NCBI RefSeq assembly: GCF_025244765.1
Contig: NZ_CP104209.1
Location: 372,001-436,000, forward strand
Origin: Empedobacter stercoris
GTDB taxonomy: Bacteria > Bacteroidota > Bacteroidia > Flavobacteriales > Weeksellaceae
Direction of reading: 5' to 3'
DNA: 64,000 nucleotides
In this document: in pieces, positions 42,711 through 51,143 of the stretch
Layout of the letters: every line of letters begins with the position of its first letter
How positions within the stretch are numbered: the stretch's first letter is position 1
Translations under genes and position numbers: made by a program
The notes under the pieces: generated by a model
Told to the model about the DNA's origin: nothing
Database searches by the model: none
Seen by the model: the letters and a program-made list of their open reading frames with translations, nothing else

Positions 42711-43127
42711 ATGGAACCACAAAAGTTATTAAATAGAATGCTTGACCACGATAAATTTAGCGAATGGTTAGGTCTTGAAGTGATTGAAGTAAAAGAAGGC
42801 TATGCAAAATTGCAAGCGAAAATTCGTCCTGAAATGATGAATGGAGTTGGCTCTGTTCATGGAGGAATTACATTTGCAATGGCAGATTCTGCTTTTGCTT
42901 TTTCTTGTAATATGTACAATAATATATCTGTTGCATTAGACGTTCATATTTCTTTTACAAAAGCTGGGCATGATGGAGATGTATTTACAATTGAATCACA
43001 AGAAGTTTCTTCAACTAAAAGAACAGGTATTTACGATATTAAAGTAACAAATCAAAATAACGAGTTAATTGCTTTATTTAAAGGAACTTGCTTTAGAACA
43101 GGTAAACCTTTAATTGAAGTAGCTTAA
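42711..43127 (+). CDS. paaI: Hotdog thioesterase PaaI
   Basis: This 138-residue protein carries the hotdog signature 'VHGGITFAMADSAFAF' with the catalytic Asp. PaaI hydrolyses phenylacetyl-CoA and ring-hydroxylated dead-end CoA esters, and is thought to rescue CoA when the pathway stalls. It starts 29 bp after paaH. Confidence 0.92.
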   Translation: MEPQKLLNRMLDHDKFSEWLGLEVIEVKEGYAKLQAKIRPEMMNGVGSVHGGITFAMADSAFAFSCNMYNNISVALDVHISFTKAGHDGDVFTIESQEVSSTKRTGIYDIKVTNQNNELIALFKGTCFRTGKPLIEVA

Positions 43128-43176
43128 CGTTAAACGGTCAACGCTGAACGACTTTCGTAAAGCATAAACCGTTAAC
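43128..43176. repeat. Hairpin between paaI and paaJ
   Basis: CGTTAAACGG pairs with CCGTTAAC around 'TCAACGCTGAACGACTTTCG'. It has no T run, so it is more likely an mRNA-stabilising or mobile palindrome than a terminator. Confidence 0.5.
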
Positions 43177-43193
43177 CTTTAAATGAAATAAAA

Positions 43194-44399
43194 ATGAACC
43201 AAACATATATTATAGATGGAGTTAGAACTCCAATTGGTAAATTAAAAGGTGGATTATCTGCTGTTCGTCCAGACGATATGGGCGCATTGGTAATCGCAGA
43301 AATATTAAAAAGAAATCCTTCTATTGATCCTGCTGCATTTTATGATGTAATCTTAGGTAATGCAAATCAAGCAGGTGAGGATAATCGTAATATTGCACGT
43401 ATGTCAGTTTTATTATCTGGATTACCTTATACGGTTCCGGGTGAAACAGTCAATCGTTTATGTGCATCAGGTTTATCTGCTGCAATTGCTGCATCAAGAG
43501 CAATTCAAGTTGGTGATGCTCAATTAATGATTTCTGGTGGTGTTGAGTCTATGACACGTGCTCCTTTAGTAGTTTCAAAATCAGCTTCTCCATTTGGTGG
43601 TGATGCAAAAATTTATGACTCTACTTTTGGATGGCGTTTTATCAACCCTAAAATGAAAGAGATGTGGGGTGTTGATGGAATGGGTAATACAGCTGAAAAC
43701 TTAGCGGAACGTGATAATATTTCGCGTGAAGATCAAGATAAATTCGCGGTTTGGTCACAACAAAAAACAGCTGCTGCTCAAGCGAATGGTCGTTTAGCAA
43801 AAGAGATTGTTCCTGTTGTTATTCCTCAACGTAAGGGTGATGCGATTATTTTTGATACAGATGAATTCCCGAAAAATAACACAACAATGGAGATTTTATC
43901 TAAGTTACGCCCTGCATTTAAAGTGGATGGTACTGTAACTGCTGGTAATGCTTCTGGATTGAATGATGGTGCTGCGGCCAATATTTTAGCTTCTGAACAA
44001 GCGATTAAAGATTTTGGATTAACACCAATGGCTCGCATTGTAAGTTCAGGTGTTGCAGGTGTTGAACCTCGTATCATGGGAATTGGACCAGTTAATGCAT
44101 CTAAAATTGCGTTAGAAAAAGCTGGATTAACGATAAATGATATTGATGTAATCGAATTAAATGAAGCATTTGCAGCTCAATCTTTAGCATGTACGCGTGC
44201 ATTAGGTTTAGCTGATAATGATTCTCGTATCAATCCAAATGGTGGTGCTATTGCTTTAGGTCATCCACTTGGAATGTCAGGTTCTCGTATCTTAAATTCG
44301 GCAGCGTACGAATTACAAGCGACAGGAAAACGTTATGCATTGGTTACAATGTGTATCGGTTTAGGACAAGGATATGCAGCAATTATAGAAAGAGCGTAA
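43194..44399 (+). CDS. paaJ: 3-oxoadipyl-CoA thiolase PaaJ
   Basis: This 401-residue thiolase has its nucleophilic Cys in 'VNRLCASGLSAAI' (near 90). Further motifs are 'NEAFAAQSLA', 'GGAIALGHPLGMSG' (His) and the second Cys in 'VTMCIGLGQG'. It cleaves 3-oxoadipyl-CoA to succinyl-CoA and acetyl-CoA, and in the full pathway also 3-oxo-5,6-dehydrosuberyl-CoA. This is the end of the catabolic chain feeding the TCA cycle. Confidence 0.94.
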   Translation: MNQTYIIDGVRTPIGKLKGGLSAVRPDDMGALVIAEILKRNPSIDPAAFYDVILGNANQAGEDNRNIARMSVLLSGLPYTVPGETVNRLCASGLSAAIAASRAIQVGDAQLMISGGVESMTRAPLVVSKSASPFGGDAKIYDSTFGWRFINPKMKEMWGVDGMGNTAENLAERDNISREDQDKFAVWSQQKTAAAQANGRLAKEIVPVVIPQRKGDAIIFDTDEFPKNNTTMEILSKLRPAFKVDGTVTAGNASGLNDGAAANILASEQAIKDFGLTPMARIVSSGVAGVEPRIMGIGPVNASKIALEKAGLTINDIDVIELNEAFAAQSLACTRALGLADNDSRINPNGGAIALGHPLGMSGSRILNSAAYELQATGKRYALVTMCIGLGQGYAAIIERA

Positions 44400-44408
44400 A
44401 AATAGATG

Positions 44409-44536
44409 TTAGTATTGAGAAGTTAGATTTTCAGAATCATTTGTCATGTTGAACTTGTTCAACATCCCATTCATTTTGATATGATTCTGAAATAAATTCA
44501 GGATGTCTTTAATAATTTCTAATAGCTCAATACTAA
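44409..44536. repeat. Long nested hairpin between paaJ and paaY
   Basis: TTAGTATTGAG (44409-44419) pairs with CTCAATACTAA (44526-44536). TTCAGAATCAT pairs with ATGATTCTGAA (44481-44491), and GTTGAAC with GTTCAAC at the apex. All are nested in order, giving a stem of about 128 nt in total. It lies directly before the paaY leader. Confidence 0.75.
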
Positions 44537-44555
44537 TATCTCAAATCTAATAAAT

Positions 44556-45149
44556 ATGATTTACGAATTTAAAGGATACAAACCGGTCGTTCATCCAACA
44601 GCATTTATTCATCCGCAAGCTGTAGTTACGGGAAATGTAATTATAGGTAAAGATGTTTACATTGGGCCAGGTTGTGCGTTACGAGGTGATTGGGGACAAA
44701 TTATTATTGAAGATAATTGCAATGTGCAAGAAAATTGTACCATCCATATGTTTCCAGGAACAACGGTTCGTTTAAAAGAAAAAGCACATATTGGTCATGG
44801 CGCAATAATTCATGGCGCTACAATTGGAAAAAATTGTATGGTCGGAATGAACGCTGTGGTCATGGATAATGTAATAGTAGAGGATGAATGTATTGTAGGC
44901 GCTTTAGCATTTGTAAAAGCAGATACGCATATTCCGACCCGAAGTGTGGTTGTTGGTAATCCTGCTAAAATCGTAAAACAGGTTTCTGATCAAATGATTG
45001 AGTGGAAGGATCAAGGAACTCAACAATATATGCAATTACCAAGTGATTGTCATGAAAGTTTAAAACCTTGTGAACCTTTGACCGAAGCGCCAGATTATTA
45101 TTTTGATTCAATGGCTTCGAATTATAAAACATGGAACGAAAGTAAGTAA
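44556..45149 (+). CDS. paaY: Hexapeptide-repeat thioesterase/carbonic anhydrase-like PaaY
   Basis: This 197-residue left-handed beta-helix protein has hexapeptide turns ('VVTGNVIIGKDVYIGPGCAL', 'AHIGHGAIIHGATIGKN'). Metal-ligand-like His residues are at 'IHMFPG', 'IGHGAIIHGA'. In E. coli PaaY is a gamma-carbonic-anhydrase-like thioesterase linked to removal of inhibitory CoA esters from the pathway. The C-terminal tail beyond 165 is specific to PaaY. It stands after a long hairpin in the operon. Confidence 0.88.
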   Translation: MIYEFKGYKPVVHPTAFIHPQAVVTGNVIIGKDVYIGPGCALRGDWGQIIIEDNCNVQENCTIHMFPGTTVRLKEKAHIGHGAIIHGATIGKNCMVGMNAVVMDNVIVEDECIVGALAFVKADTHIPTRSVVVGNPAKIVKQVSDQMIEWKDQGTQQYMQLPSDCHESLKPCEPLTEAPDYYFDSMASNYKTWNESK

Positions 45150-45165
45150 AAAGTATTATGTAAAA

Positions 45166-45196
45166 TGTCATACTGAACTTGATTCAGAATCTCATC
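45166..45196. repeat. Short dispersed palindrome between paaY and paaZ
   Basis: 'GTCATACTGAACTTGATTCAG' begins here (21 nt written as its pairing parts CTGAA and TTCAG with a 5-nt loop), followed by AATCTCAT. It is a diverged member of the 'TCATTCTGAGCTTG' family. Confidence 0.55.
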
Positions 45197-45262
45197 TTAC
45201 TTTATCTAATTACTAAAATCTAATATCTCAATACTAATAAAATACACAAACAACATAAAAAA

Positions 45263-47314
45263 ATGGCTAATCAATTAGAAAATTATGCTTTAGGACAATG
45301 GACAAAAGGTTCGTCTGAAGGGCAAATGTTATATAATGCGATTACGGGTGACGAAATCGCTACTGCATCATCAGCTGGATTAGATTTCGGTGCGATGATG
45401 GATTATGCACGTACGGTTGGAGGTCCAACTTTACGTAAAATGACTTTTCAAGAAAGAGGGTTAATGCTAAAAAAATTAGCATTATACTTAATGGAAAGAA
45501 AAGAAGAATTCTACACTGTTTCTTGGGCAACTGGAGCAACACGTGCAGATTCTTGGGTTGATATCGAAGGAGGTATTGGAAATTTATTTGCGAATGCATC
45601 TTTACGACGTCAATTTGGTGATCAACCTTTTTATGTAGAAGGAGAAACACACAAAATCTCTAAAAACGGGACATTCTTAGGAACACATATTTTAACACCA
45701 AAACGTGGTGTTGCAATTCATATTAATGCATTTAACTTTCCAGTTTGGGGAATGTTAGAAAAAATTGCGGTTAACTTTTTAGCGGGTGTGCCTGCAATCG
45801 TTAAACCTGCAACAATTACATCATTCTTAACAGAAACTGTAGTTCGCGCTATTATTGAATCTGGAATTTTACCAGAAGGAGCGCTACAATTAATTAGTGG
45901 TTCTGCAAATGGAATCTTAGATTACGTTGAATCTGAAGATGTTGTTACATTTACTGGTTCTGCATCTACAGGACAAATGTTAAAAGCACATGAAAGAATT
46001 ACTTCAGAAGGTGTGCCATTTAACTTAGAAGCAGACTCACTTAACGCATGTGTATTAGGTGAAGATGTACAACCTGGTTCGGCAGAATTTGATATTTTTA
46101 TCAAAGAGGTTACACGTGAGATGACTACAAAAGCTGGTCAGAAGTGTACAGCAGTTCGTCGTGCATTGGTTCCTGCTCATTTAGTTGAAGATGTTCAAAT
46201 TGCTTTAGGACAACGATTAGCTACAACAACGATTGGGGATCCAAATGTAGAAGGTGTTCGCATGGGCGCTTTAGCTGGTGCTGCTCAAGTAAAAGAAGTA
46301 CGTGAAAAAGTAGAAGAATTAGCTAAATCACAAGAAATTATTTTTGGAAACTTAGATAATTTTGAAGTAAAAGGAGCGGATAAAAACAAAGGTTCATTCA
46401 TTTCTCCAATTTTATTCTTCAACAACGATCCATTCAATAAAACTGATGTTCACAACATCGAAGCATTCGGACCGGTTTCTACAATTATACCTTACAACGG
46501 AACTGCAGAAGCAGTTGAGTTAGTTCGTATGGGGAAAGGTTCGTTAGTGTGTTCTATTGTAACAGCAGATAATGATGTCGCAACTGAATTTGTTTTAAAT
46601 GCAAGTTCTTTACATGGTCGTATCGTAATTTTAGATGCTGAATGTATCAAAGAATCAACTGGTCACGGTTCTCCACTTCCATTATTAGTACACGGAGGTC
46701 CAGGTCGTGCAGGTGGAGGAGAAGAAATGGGTGGAAAACGTGGTGTATTCCATTATATGCAACGTACAGCACTCCAAGGTTCTCCAAACAAATTAACAGC
46801 TGTCACTCAACAATATCAATATGGTGCAGATTATATCGAAGAAGATAAACATCCATTTGCTAAACATTTTGAAGAAATTAAAGTAGGTGATACGTTAATT
46901 ACATCAAAACATACAGTTCAACAATCAGATATCAATGCCTTTGCAGCTTTATCAGGAGATAATTTCTATGCTCACGTTGATGCGACTTCTTTAGAAGGGA
47001 CAGTTTTTGAACAAAATGTTGCGCACGGTTATTATTTATTGTCGAAAGCGGCAGGTTTATTCGTATTAGCGAAAAAAGGACCAGTTTTATTAAACTATGG
47101 TGTAGACGAGTGTCGTTTTGTGAAACCTGTTTATCCAGGAACAACTATTGGCGTTCGTTTTACATGTAAAGAGAAAATAGAACAAGAGAAAAAAGACGAA
47201 AACGATATTGCAAAAGGAATCGTTCGTTGGTTAGTGGATATCTACGACCAAACAGGTGAAACTGTTGGTATCGCAACTATCTTAACAATGGTTAAAAAAT
47301 TAAATCAAGACTAA
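45263..47314 (+). CDS. paaZ: Oxepin-CoA hydrolase / 3-oxo-5,6-dehydrosuberyl-CoA semialdehyde dehydrogenase PaaZ
   Basis: This 683-residue fusion has an aldehyde dehydrogenase domain (1-520) with the catalytic Glu in 'NLEADSLNACVLG' and Cys in 'AGQKCTAVRRAL' (near 295). A C-terminal MaoC-type hydratase (540-683) carries the catalytic Asp-His motif in 'FAALSGDNFYAHVDAT'. The hydratase opens the oxepin ring and the dehydrogenase oxidises the resulting aldehyde. Both halves are intact, so the reactive aldehyde can be channelled. Confidence 0.95.
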   Translation: MANQLENYALGQWTKGSSEGQMLYNAITGDEIATASSAGLDFGAMMDYARTVGGPTLRKMTFQERGLMLKKLALYLMERKEEFYTVSWATGATRADSWVDIEGGIGNLFANASLRRQFGDQPFYVEGETHKISKNGTFLGTHILTPKRGVAIHINAFNFPVWGMLEKIAVNFLAGVPAIVKPATITSFLTETVVRAIIESGILPEGALQLISGSANGILDYVESEDVVTFTGSASTGQMLKAHERITSEGVPFNLEADSLNACVLGEDVQPGSAEFDIFIKEVTREMTTKAGQKCTAVRRALVPAHLVEDVQIALGQRLATTTIGDPNVEGVRMGALAGAAQVKEVREKVEELAKSQEIIFGNLDNFEVKGADKNKGSFISPILFFNNDPFNKTDVHNIEAFGPVSTIIPYNGTAEAVELVRMGKGSLVCSIVTADNDVATEFVLNASSLHGRIVILDAECIKESTGHGSPLPLLVHGGPGRAGGGEEMGGKRGVFHYMQRTALQGSPNKLTAVTQQYQYGADYIEEDKHPFAKHFEEIKVGDTLITSKHTVQQSDINAFAALSGDNFYAHVDATSLEGTVFEQNVAHGYYLLSKAAGLFVLAKKGPVLLNYGVDECRFVKPVYPGTTIGVRFTCKEKIEQEKKDENDIAKGIVRWLVDIYDQTGETVGIATILTMVKKLNQD

Positions 47315-47323
47315 AATTAATTC

Positions 47324-47366
47324 GTTAATGAGATAATTTGGTAAATTAGCTAATTGTCTCATTAAC
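47324..47366. repeat. Perfect hairpin between paaZ and the last paa gene
   Basis: GTTAATGAGA and TCTCATTAAC pair over 10 bp, continued by AATT/AATT. No T run follows. It probably shapes the mRNA between the two genes. Confidence 0.65.
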
Positions 47367-47384
47367 ATATTATCACATTATATA

Positions 47385-48140
47385 ATGGAAGCTTACGTAA
47401 AATCAGATATACAAAACGGAATTGGTACAATCGAATTTTTTCACCCACAAAGTAATTCGATGCCAGGTACTCAGTTAAGAAATTTAGCTGCTGAAATTGA
47501 AAAATTAGGAAACGATGAAGCAGTGAAAGTTATCGTTTTAAAAAGTGCTGGTGACCGTACATTTTGTGCTGGAGCATCATTTGATGAATTAATTTCAATT
47601 AAAGATCGTGAAACAGGTTTAGAGTTTTTCTCTGGATTTGCACATGTGATTAATGCAATTCGTCAAGCACCAAAATTTGTTTTAGCACGTATTCAAGGAA
47701 AAGCTGTTGGAGGAGGAGTTGGTATTGCTTCAGCTGCTGATTACACGTTTGCAACAGATTTTGCTGCCGTTAAATTATCTGAATTAGCGGTAGGGATTGG
47801 ACCTTTCGTAGTAGGACCAGCTGTAGAACGTAAAGTAGGTACTTCTGCTTTTACGCAAATGGCAATTAATGCAACAGAATTTCAGTCTGCGGAATGGGCA
47901 AAAGAAAAAGGTTTATACGCAGAAGTCTATGCAAATGCAGAAGAAATGGACGAAGGAATCCAAATTTTAGCCAAAAAATTAGCCAATTCTAATCCAGAAG
48001 CGATGAAACACTTAAAACGTGTTTCTTGGGAAGGAACAGAAAATTGGAACGAATTATTAATCGAAAGAGCAAAAATTTCGGGTGAATTAGTTTTATCAGA
48101 ATTTACAATCAACGCAATTAATCAATTTAAAGCAAAATAA
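47385..48140 (+). CDS. paaF: Enoyl-CoA hydratase PaaF-like
   Basis: This 251-residue crotonase-fold protein has 'DRTFCAGASFDELIS' and 'IQGKAVGGGVGIASAAD' for the oxyanion hole. It would hydrate 2,3-dehydroadipyl-CoA to 3-hydroxyadipyl-CoA, which no other gene in the cluster is expected to do. The typical catalytic Glu positions are replaced in part ('LAVGIGPFVVGPAVERK'), so the exact reaction is less certain than for paaG. It is the last gene of the cluster. Confidence 0.8.
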   Translation: MEAYVKSDIQNGIGTIEFFHPQSNSMPGTQLRNLAAEIEKLGNDEAVKVIVLKSAGDRTFCAGASFDELISIKDRETGLEFFSGFAHVINAIRQAPKFVLARIQGKAVGGGVGIASAADYTFATDFAAVKLSELAVGIGPFVVGPAVERKVGTSAFTQMAINATEFQSAEWAKEKGLYAEVYANAEEMDEGIQILAKKLANSNPEAMKHLKRVSWEGTENWNELLIERAKISGELVLSEFTINAINQFKAK

Positions 48141-48243
48141 AACCTTACTTTAATTATATTTCATCTGAGTTTTACAATTCTAAAAATTATATTTTTATTT
48201 GTTTAGATGTATTATTTCGATAATATATTTAAAATATTCCTTT

Positions 48244-48251
48244 TAACTTTG
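48244..48251 (+). promoter_or_regulatory. -7 box of the FKBP gene, 4 bp before its start
   Basis: TAACTTTG fits TAnnTTTG and ends only 4 bp before the ATG at 48256, which would make a nearly leaderless mRNA. Confidence 0.5.
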
Positions 48252-48255
48252 TGGT

Positions 48256-48690
48256 ATGGGAGTAGCAGAATTATTATTAAAACGTAAACAAGAATTAATC
48301 GAAAAGAACAAAACTGAAGGTTTGGCTTTTCGAGAAGAATATAAATTAAAAGAAGGTGTTACTGAAACCGAAAGTGGATTATTATACGAAGTAATCACGT
48401 TGGGAGAAGGTGTAAAACCAACTTTGTCTGATACCGTTTTATGTCATTATCATGGAACAAATATCAACGGAGAAGTTTTTGACAGTTCAGTACAACGCAA
48501 AAAACCTGCAGCTTTTCCTTTGGAAAATGTGATTAAAGGTTGGGCAGAAGGTGTGCAATTAATGCCTGTTGGTAGTAAGTTTAGGTTTGTTGTAAAACCA
48601 GAATTAGGCTATAAAGACCGTGAAATATCAAAAGAATTAGGCCCTTTTTCTACGATGATTTTCGAAGTAGAGTTAATGGGAATTTTATAA
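48256..48690 (+). CDS. FKBP-type peptidyl-prolyl isomerase
   Basis: This 144-residue protein has a short helical N-terminus (1-35) then an FKBP domain: 'TLSDTVLCHYHGTNINGEVFD', quoted here in its key parts HYHG and GEVFDSS, 'VIKGWAEGVQLMPVGSKF', 'KPELGYKDRE' and 'STMIFEVELM'. It has no signal peptide, so it is cytoplasmic. It would catalyse proline isomerisation and may act as a folding chaperone of the FklB/SlyD kind. Confidence 0.88.
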   Translation: MGVAELLLKRKQELIEKNKTEGLAFREEYKLKEGVTETESGLLYEVITLGEGVKPTLSDTVLCHYHGTNINGEVFDSSVQRKKPAAFPLENVIKGWAEGVQLMPVGSKFRFVVKPELGYKDREISKELGPFSTMIFEVELMGIL

Positions 48691-48693
48691 ACT

Positions 48694-48724
48694 AAAAAAG
48701 ATGTCTTTACAGACATCTTTTTTA
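48694..48724. terminator. Bidirectional terminator
   Basis: AAAAAAGATGTCT-TTAC-AGACATCTTTTTT, shared by the convergent FKBP and radical SAM genes. Confidence 0.85.
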
Positions 48725-48727
48725 GTT

Positions 48728-50374
48728 TTATTCAAAAACTTCGCAGTGAATGATATTATGCGAGGTTCCTATAAATTCGATCAACCAATTTTCTTGAGTT
48801 TGTTCAATTTGATTATTTTCTTTCCAAGTTGGGTAATGAAATGAAATCGGAATCGAAACAAATTTACTTTTTGGATGCGAAGCAATTTCGCTCAAATCGT
48901 CTTCAATTTTTTGTTCCATTTCAAACAAATCTTTTGGTTTTGATTTATGGAAACTGTAGTAATCAATCGCAATTAATTCTAAGATCATCTTATCTTCTGC
49001 AAATGATTTTGCAAAATCATAGATCGTTTGATACACATCATTCAACGTATGTTTGTGAAATAGATGATATTGCTCAAAATACTGACCTAATCCCATCAAA
49101 AAGTCGAAAATAGAATATTTTTGAGCGATATATTTTAAGGTTTCTGGCGTTCTCGGTTTGTTCCAATAAATTTCTAAAGCATTTTCTAAAGCCGTAATAT
49201 TCGCTAAATCTTGCTCACTTAAAAAATCACTTTTTATAATTTGATAAGGTGGAAGTGGATCAAATTGGTAACCATATTTCTCATATTTTTGACGGACTGG
49301 TGTACCTTTTAAAAACTTCAAAAAACCTAATTGCAGTTCTGGTGGGTAAAGTTTGAATGTTTCTTCGAAACTAAATTTCAAATCATCAATATACTCTAAA
49401 GGTAAACCAACAATCAAATCTAAATGCATCTCAATTCGATCTTTCAATTGATTGATAACATTCGATGTTTTTTCAAAGTTCTGCTTACGCGAAACTTCTC
49501 GGTTACTTTGTTGATTAACAGTTTGAATACCGATTTCAAAACGGAAAAGATTTTTTGGAACTTTTTCGTTGATGAATTTAATAATATCTGGATGAACAAT
49601 ATCGGCTGTGATCTCGAACTGAAAAACATTTCCTTCTCGATAATTATCTAAAATAAATTGAAATAATTCGATCGTAAAATCACGTTTTATATTAAATGTT
49701 CTGTCCAAAAACTTAATCGTTTTTCCATGTTTCATGAGATACAACAAATTCTCTTTGATGGTTTCCATTGGCAAATAGCGCATTTTATTGTCTAAACTGG
49801 CTAAACAGAACTCGCATTTATATGGACATCCACGAGAAGTTTCGATGTAACAAACCTTCTTTTCCAAATCCGCAGGATGATCGTATTGATAAGGATTTCG
49901 ACCCTCTAATTGATTAATATCAAACTGAATGTTTTGTGCATTAAAAACAACTTCGTTTTCTTTTTTATAAACTAAATTTGGAACATTATCAATTGTTGGA
50001 TAGTTCAAAACAAATTCTTCAAAAGGTATTTCACCTTCACCTACAATAATATAATCGATATAATTATTTGCAATTACATCATCATATTCGTAACTAACTT
50101 CAGGACCGCCAAGTAAAATTTTGGTTTCAGGTGAAACTTGCTTAATACGTTTACAAACTTCTAATGTCTGCGTGATATTCCAGATGTAACAACTAAAACA
50201 AACAATATTATATTTAGCACATTTTTCAGCAACATCATCAAAGTCGGATTTTATCGTAAATTCTTTCCAATAAATATTGCCACGATGATGGTTCAAATCG
50301 TAAAGAATACGAATCGCCAAATTGAGATGAATGTATTTTGCGTTTAAAGTCGTTAATAAAATTGATGGTTGCAT
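48728..50374 (-). CDS. B12-binding-domain radical SAM protein
   Basis: This 548-residue protein has a cobalamin-binding-like domain at 1-150 ('LLTTLNAKYIHLNLAIRIL', 'ILLGGPEVSYEYD'). A radical SAM core follows with the iron-sulfur motif 'CPYKCEFC' near 181-188. The C-terminal part matches a DUF4080-type region. The target is unknown, and relatives act as methyltransferases or in modification of small molecules. I start it at 50374: the ATG ten codons further up overlaps the -7 box TATTTTTG (50392-50399) and so cannot be translated from that promoter. Confidence 0.85.
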   Translation of the reverse strand: MQPSILLTTLNAKYIHLNLAIRILYDLNHHRGNIYWKEFTIKSDFDDVAEKCAKYNIVCFSCYIWNITQTLEVCKRIKQVSPETKILLGGPEVSYEYDDVIANNYIDYIIVGEGEIPFEEFVLNYPTIDNVPNLVYKKENEVVFNAQNIQFDINQLEGRNPYQYDHPADLEKKVCYIETSRGCPYKCEFCLASLDNKMRYLPMETIKENLLYLMKHGKTIKFLDRTFNIKRDFTIELFQFILDNYREGNVFQFEITADIVHPDIIKFINEKVPKNLFRFEIGIQTVNQQSNREVSRKQNFEKTSNVINQLKDRIEMHLDLIVGLPLEYIDDLKFSFEETFKLYPPELQLGFLKFLKGTPVRQKYEKYGYQFDPLPPYQIIKSDFLSEQDLANITALENALEIYWNKPRTPETLKYIAQKYSIFDFLMGLGQYFEQYHLFHKHTLNDVYQTIYDFAKSFAEDKMILELIAIDYYSFHKSKPKDLFEMEQKIEDDLSEIASHPKSKFVSIPISFHYPTWKENNQIEQTQENWLIEFIGTSHNIIHCEVFE

Positions 50375-50423
50375 AAAATTGTATTGTCGAGCAAAAATAA
50401 ACAATTATTAATGTCTTGGATAA

Positions 50424-51131
50424 TTAAAAACCGATTGCTGTACCACCCAAAGAAATACTTGTTTTGTTGTATTTAGAAGGTGTTTTTTTCTGCTTCACTT
50501 TAATTGAAAATATAACTGGTTTTAATGGCAATTCGTCTTGAGTTTCGACTTCACTTATTTTTATTGCGTTATCCAATCCCTTTGTAATTTCTCCAAAAAT
50601 TGTATAATCATGATCCAAACGTGGTAAACCACCATTTTTCAGATATTCAGCACGTTGTTCAGCTGTATATTTAATTCCTTTTTTAGTTTCTAAATTATCC
50701 AATTCCTTTGCTGTAATTTTTTTTCCAACCACAAAATAGAGTTGATTATAGTACGATCCTTTTTCTTTATTGTCATCTCGACCAGCGCCTAATGCACCAA
50801 TTTTATGAAAAGCTTTTGGATTAAATTCAGGAGCTAAACGAATTGGCTTTTGCTCAGGATTTTCAGCTTCTCTTGCCAAAATAGGATCGTCTAATTCTCC
50901 ACCTTGTATCACAAAATCGTTTACAACTCGGTTAAATTGAGCATTAGTATATGTTCCTTTGTTTATTTCACTTAAAATTAAATCCCTGTGTTTTGGCGTA
51001 AAATCGTACAGCATCACATCAAATTTTCCGTAATTCGTTTTGAATTTTAAGGTATATGTTTGTGCAGAAACAAAACTCGAAAATGATAATCCAATTCCGA
51101 GTGCAATATTTTTTATAAATTGAAAATTCAT
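50424..51131 (-). CDS. Periplasmic cyclophilin-type peptidyl-prolyl isomerase
   Basis: This 235-residue protein has a signal peptide ('IALGIGLSFSSFVSA', cleavage before QT). The cyclophilin fold shows 'YGKFDVMLYDFTPKHRD', 'FNRVVNDFVIQGGELDD' and 'YTIFGEITKGLDNAIKI'. It contains an insertion between the core strands (about 110-165), usual in Bacteroidota members. It starts 12 bp after the glutaminase gene and is co-transcribed with it. Confidence 0.88.
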   Translation of the reverse strand: MNFQFIKNIALGIGLSFSSFVSAQTYTLKFKTNYGKFDVMLYDFTPKHRDLILSEINKGTYTNAQFNRVVNDFVIQGGELDDPILAREAENPEQKPIRLAPEFNPKAFHKIGALGAGRDDNKEKGSYYNQLYFVVGKKITAKELDNLETKKGIKYTAEQRAEYLKNGGLPRLDHDYTIFGEITKGLDNAIKISEVETQDELPLKPVIFSIKVKQKKTPSKYNKTSISLGGTAIGF

Positions 51132-51143
51132 GGTTGATATAAA

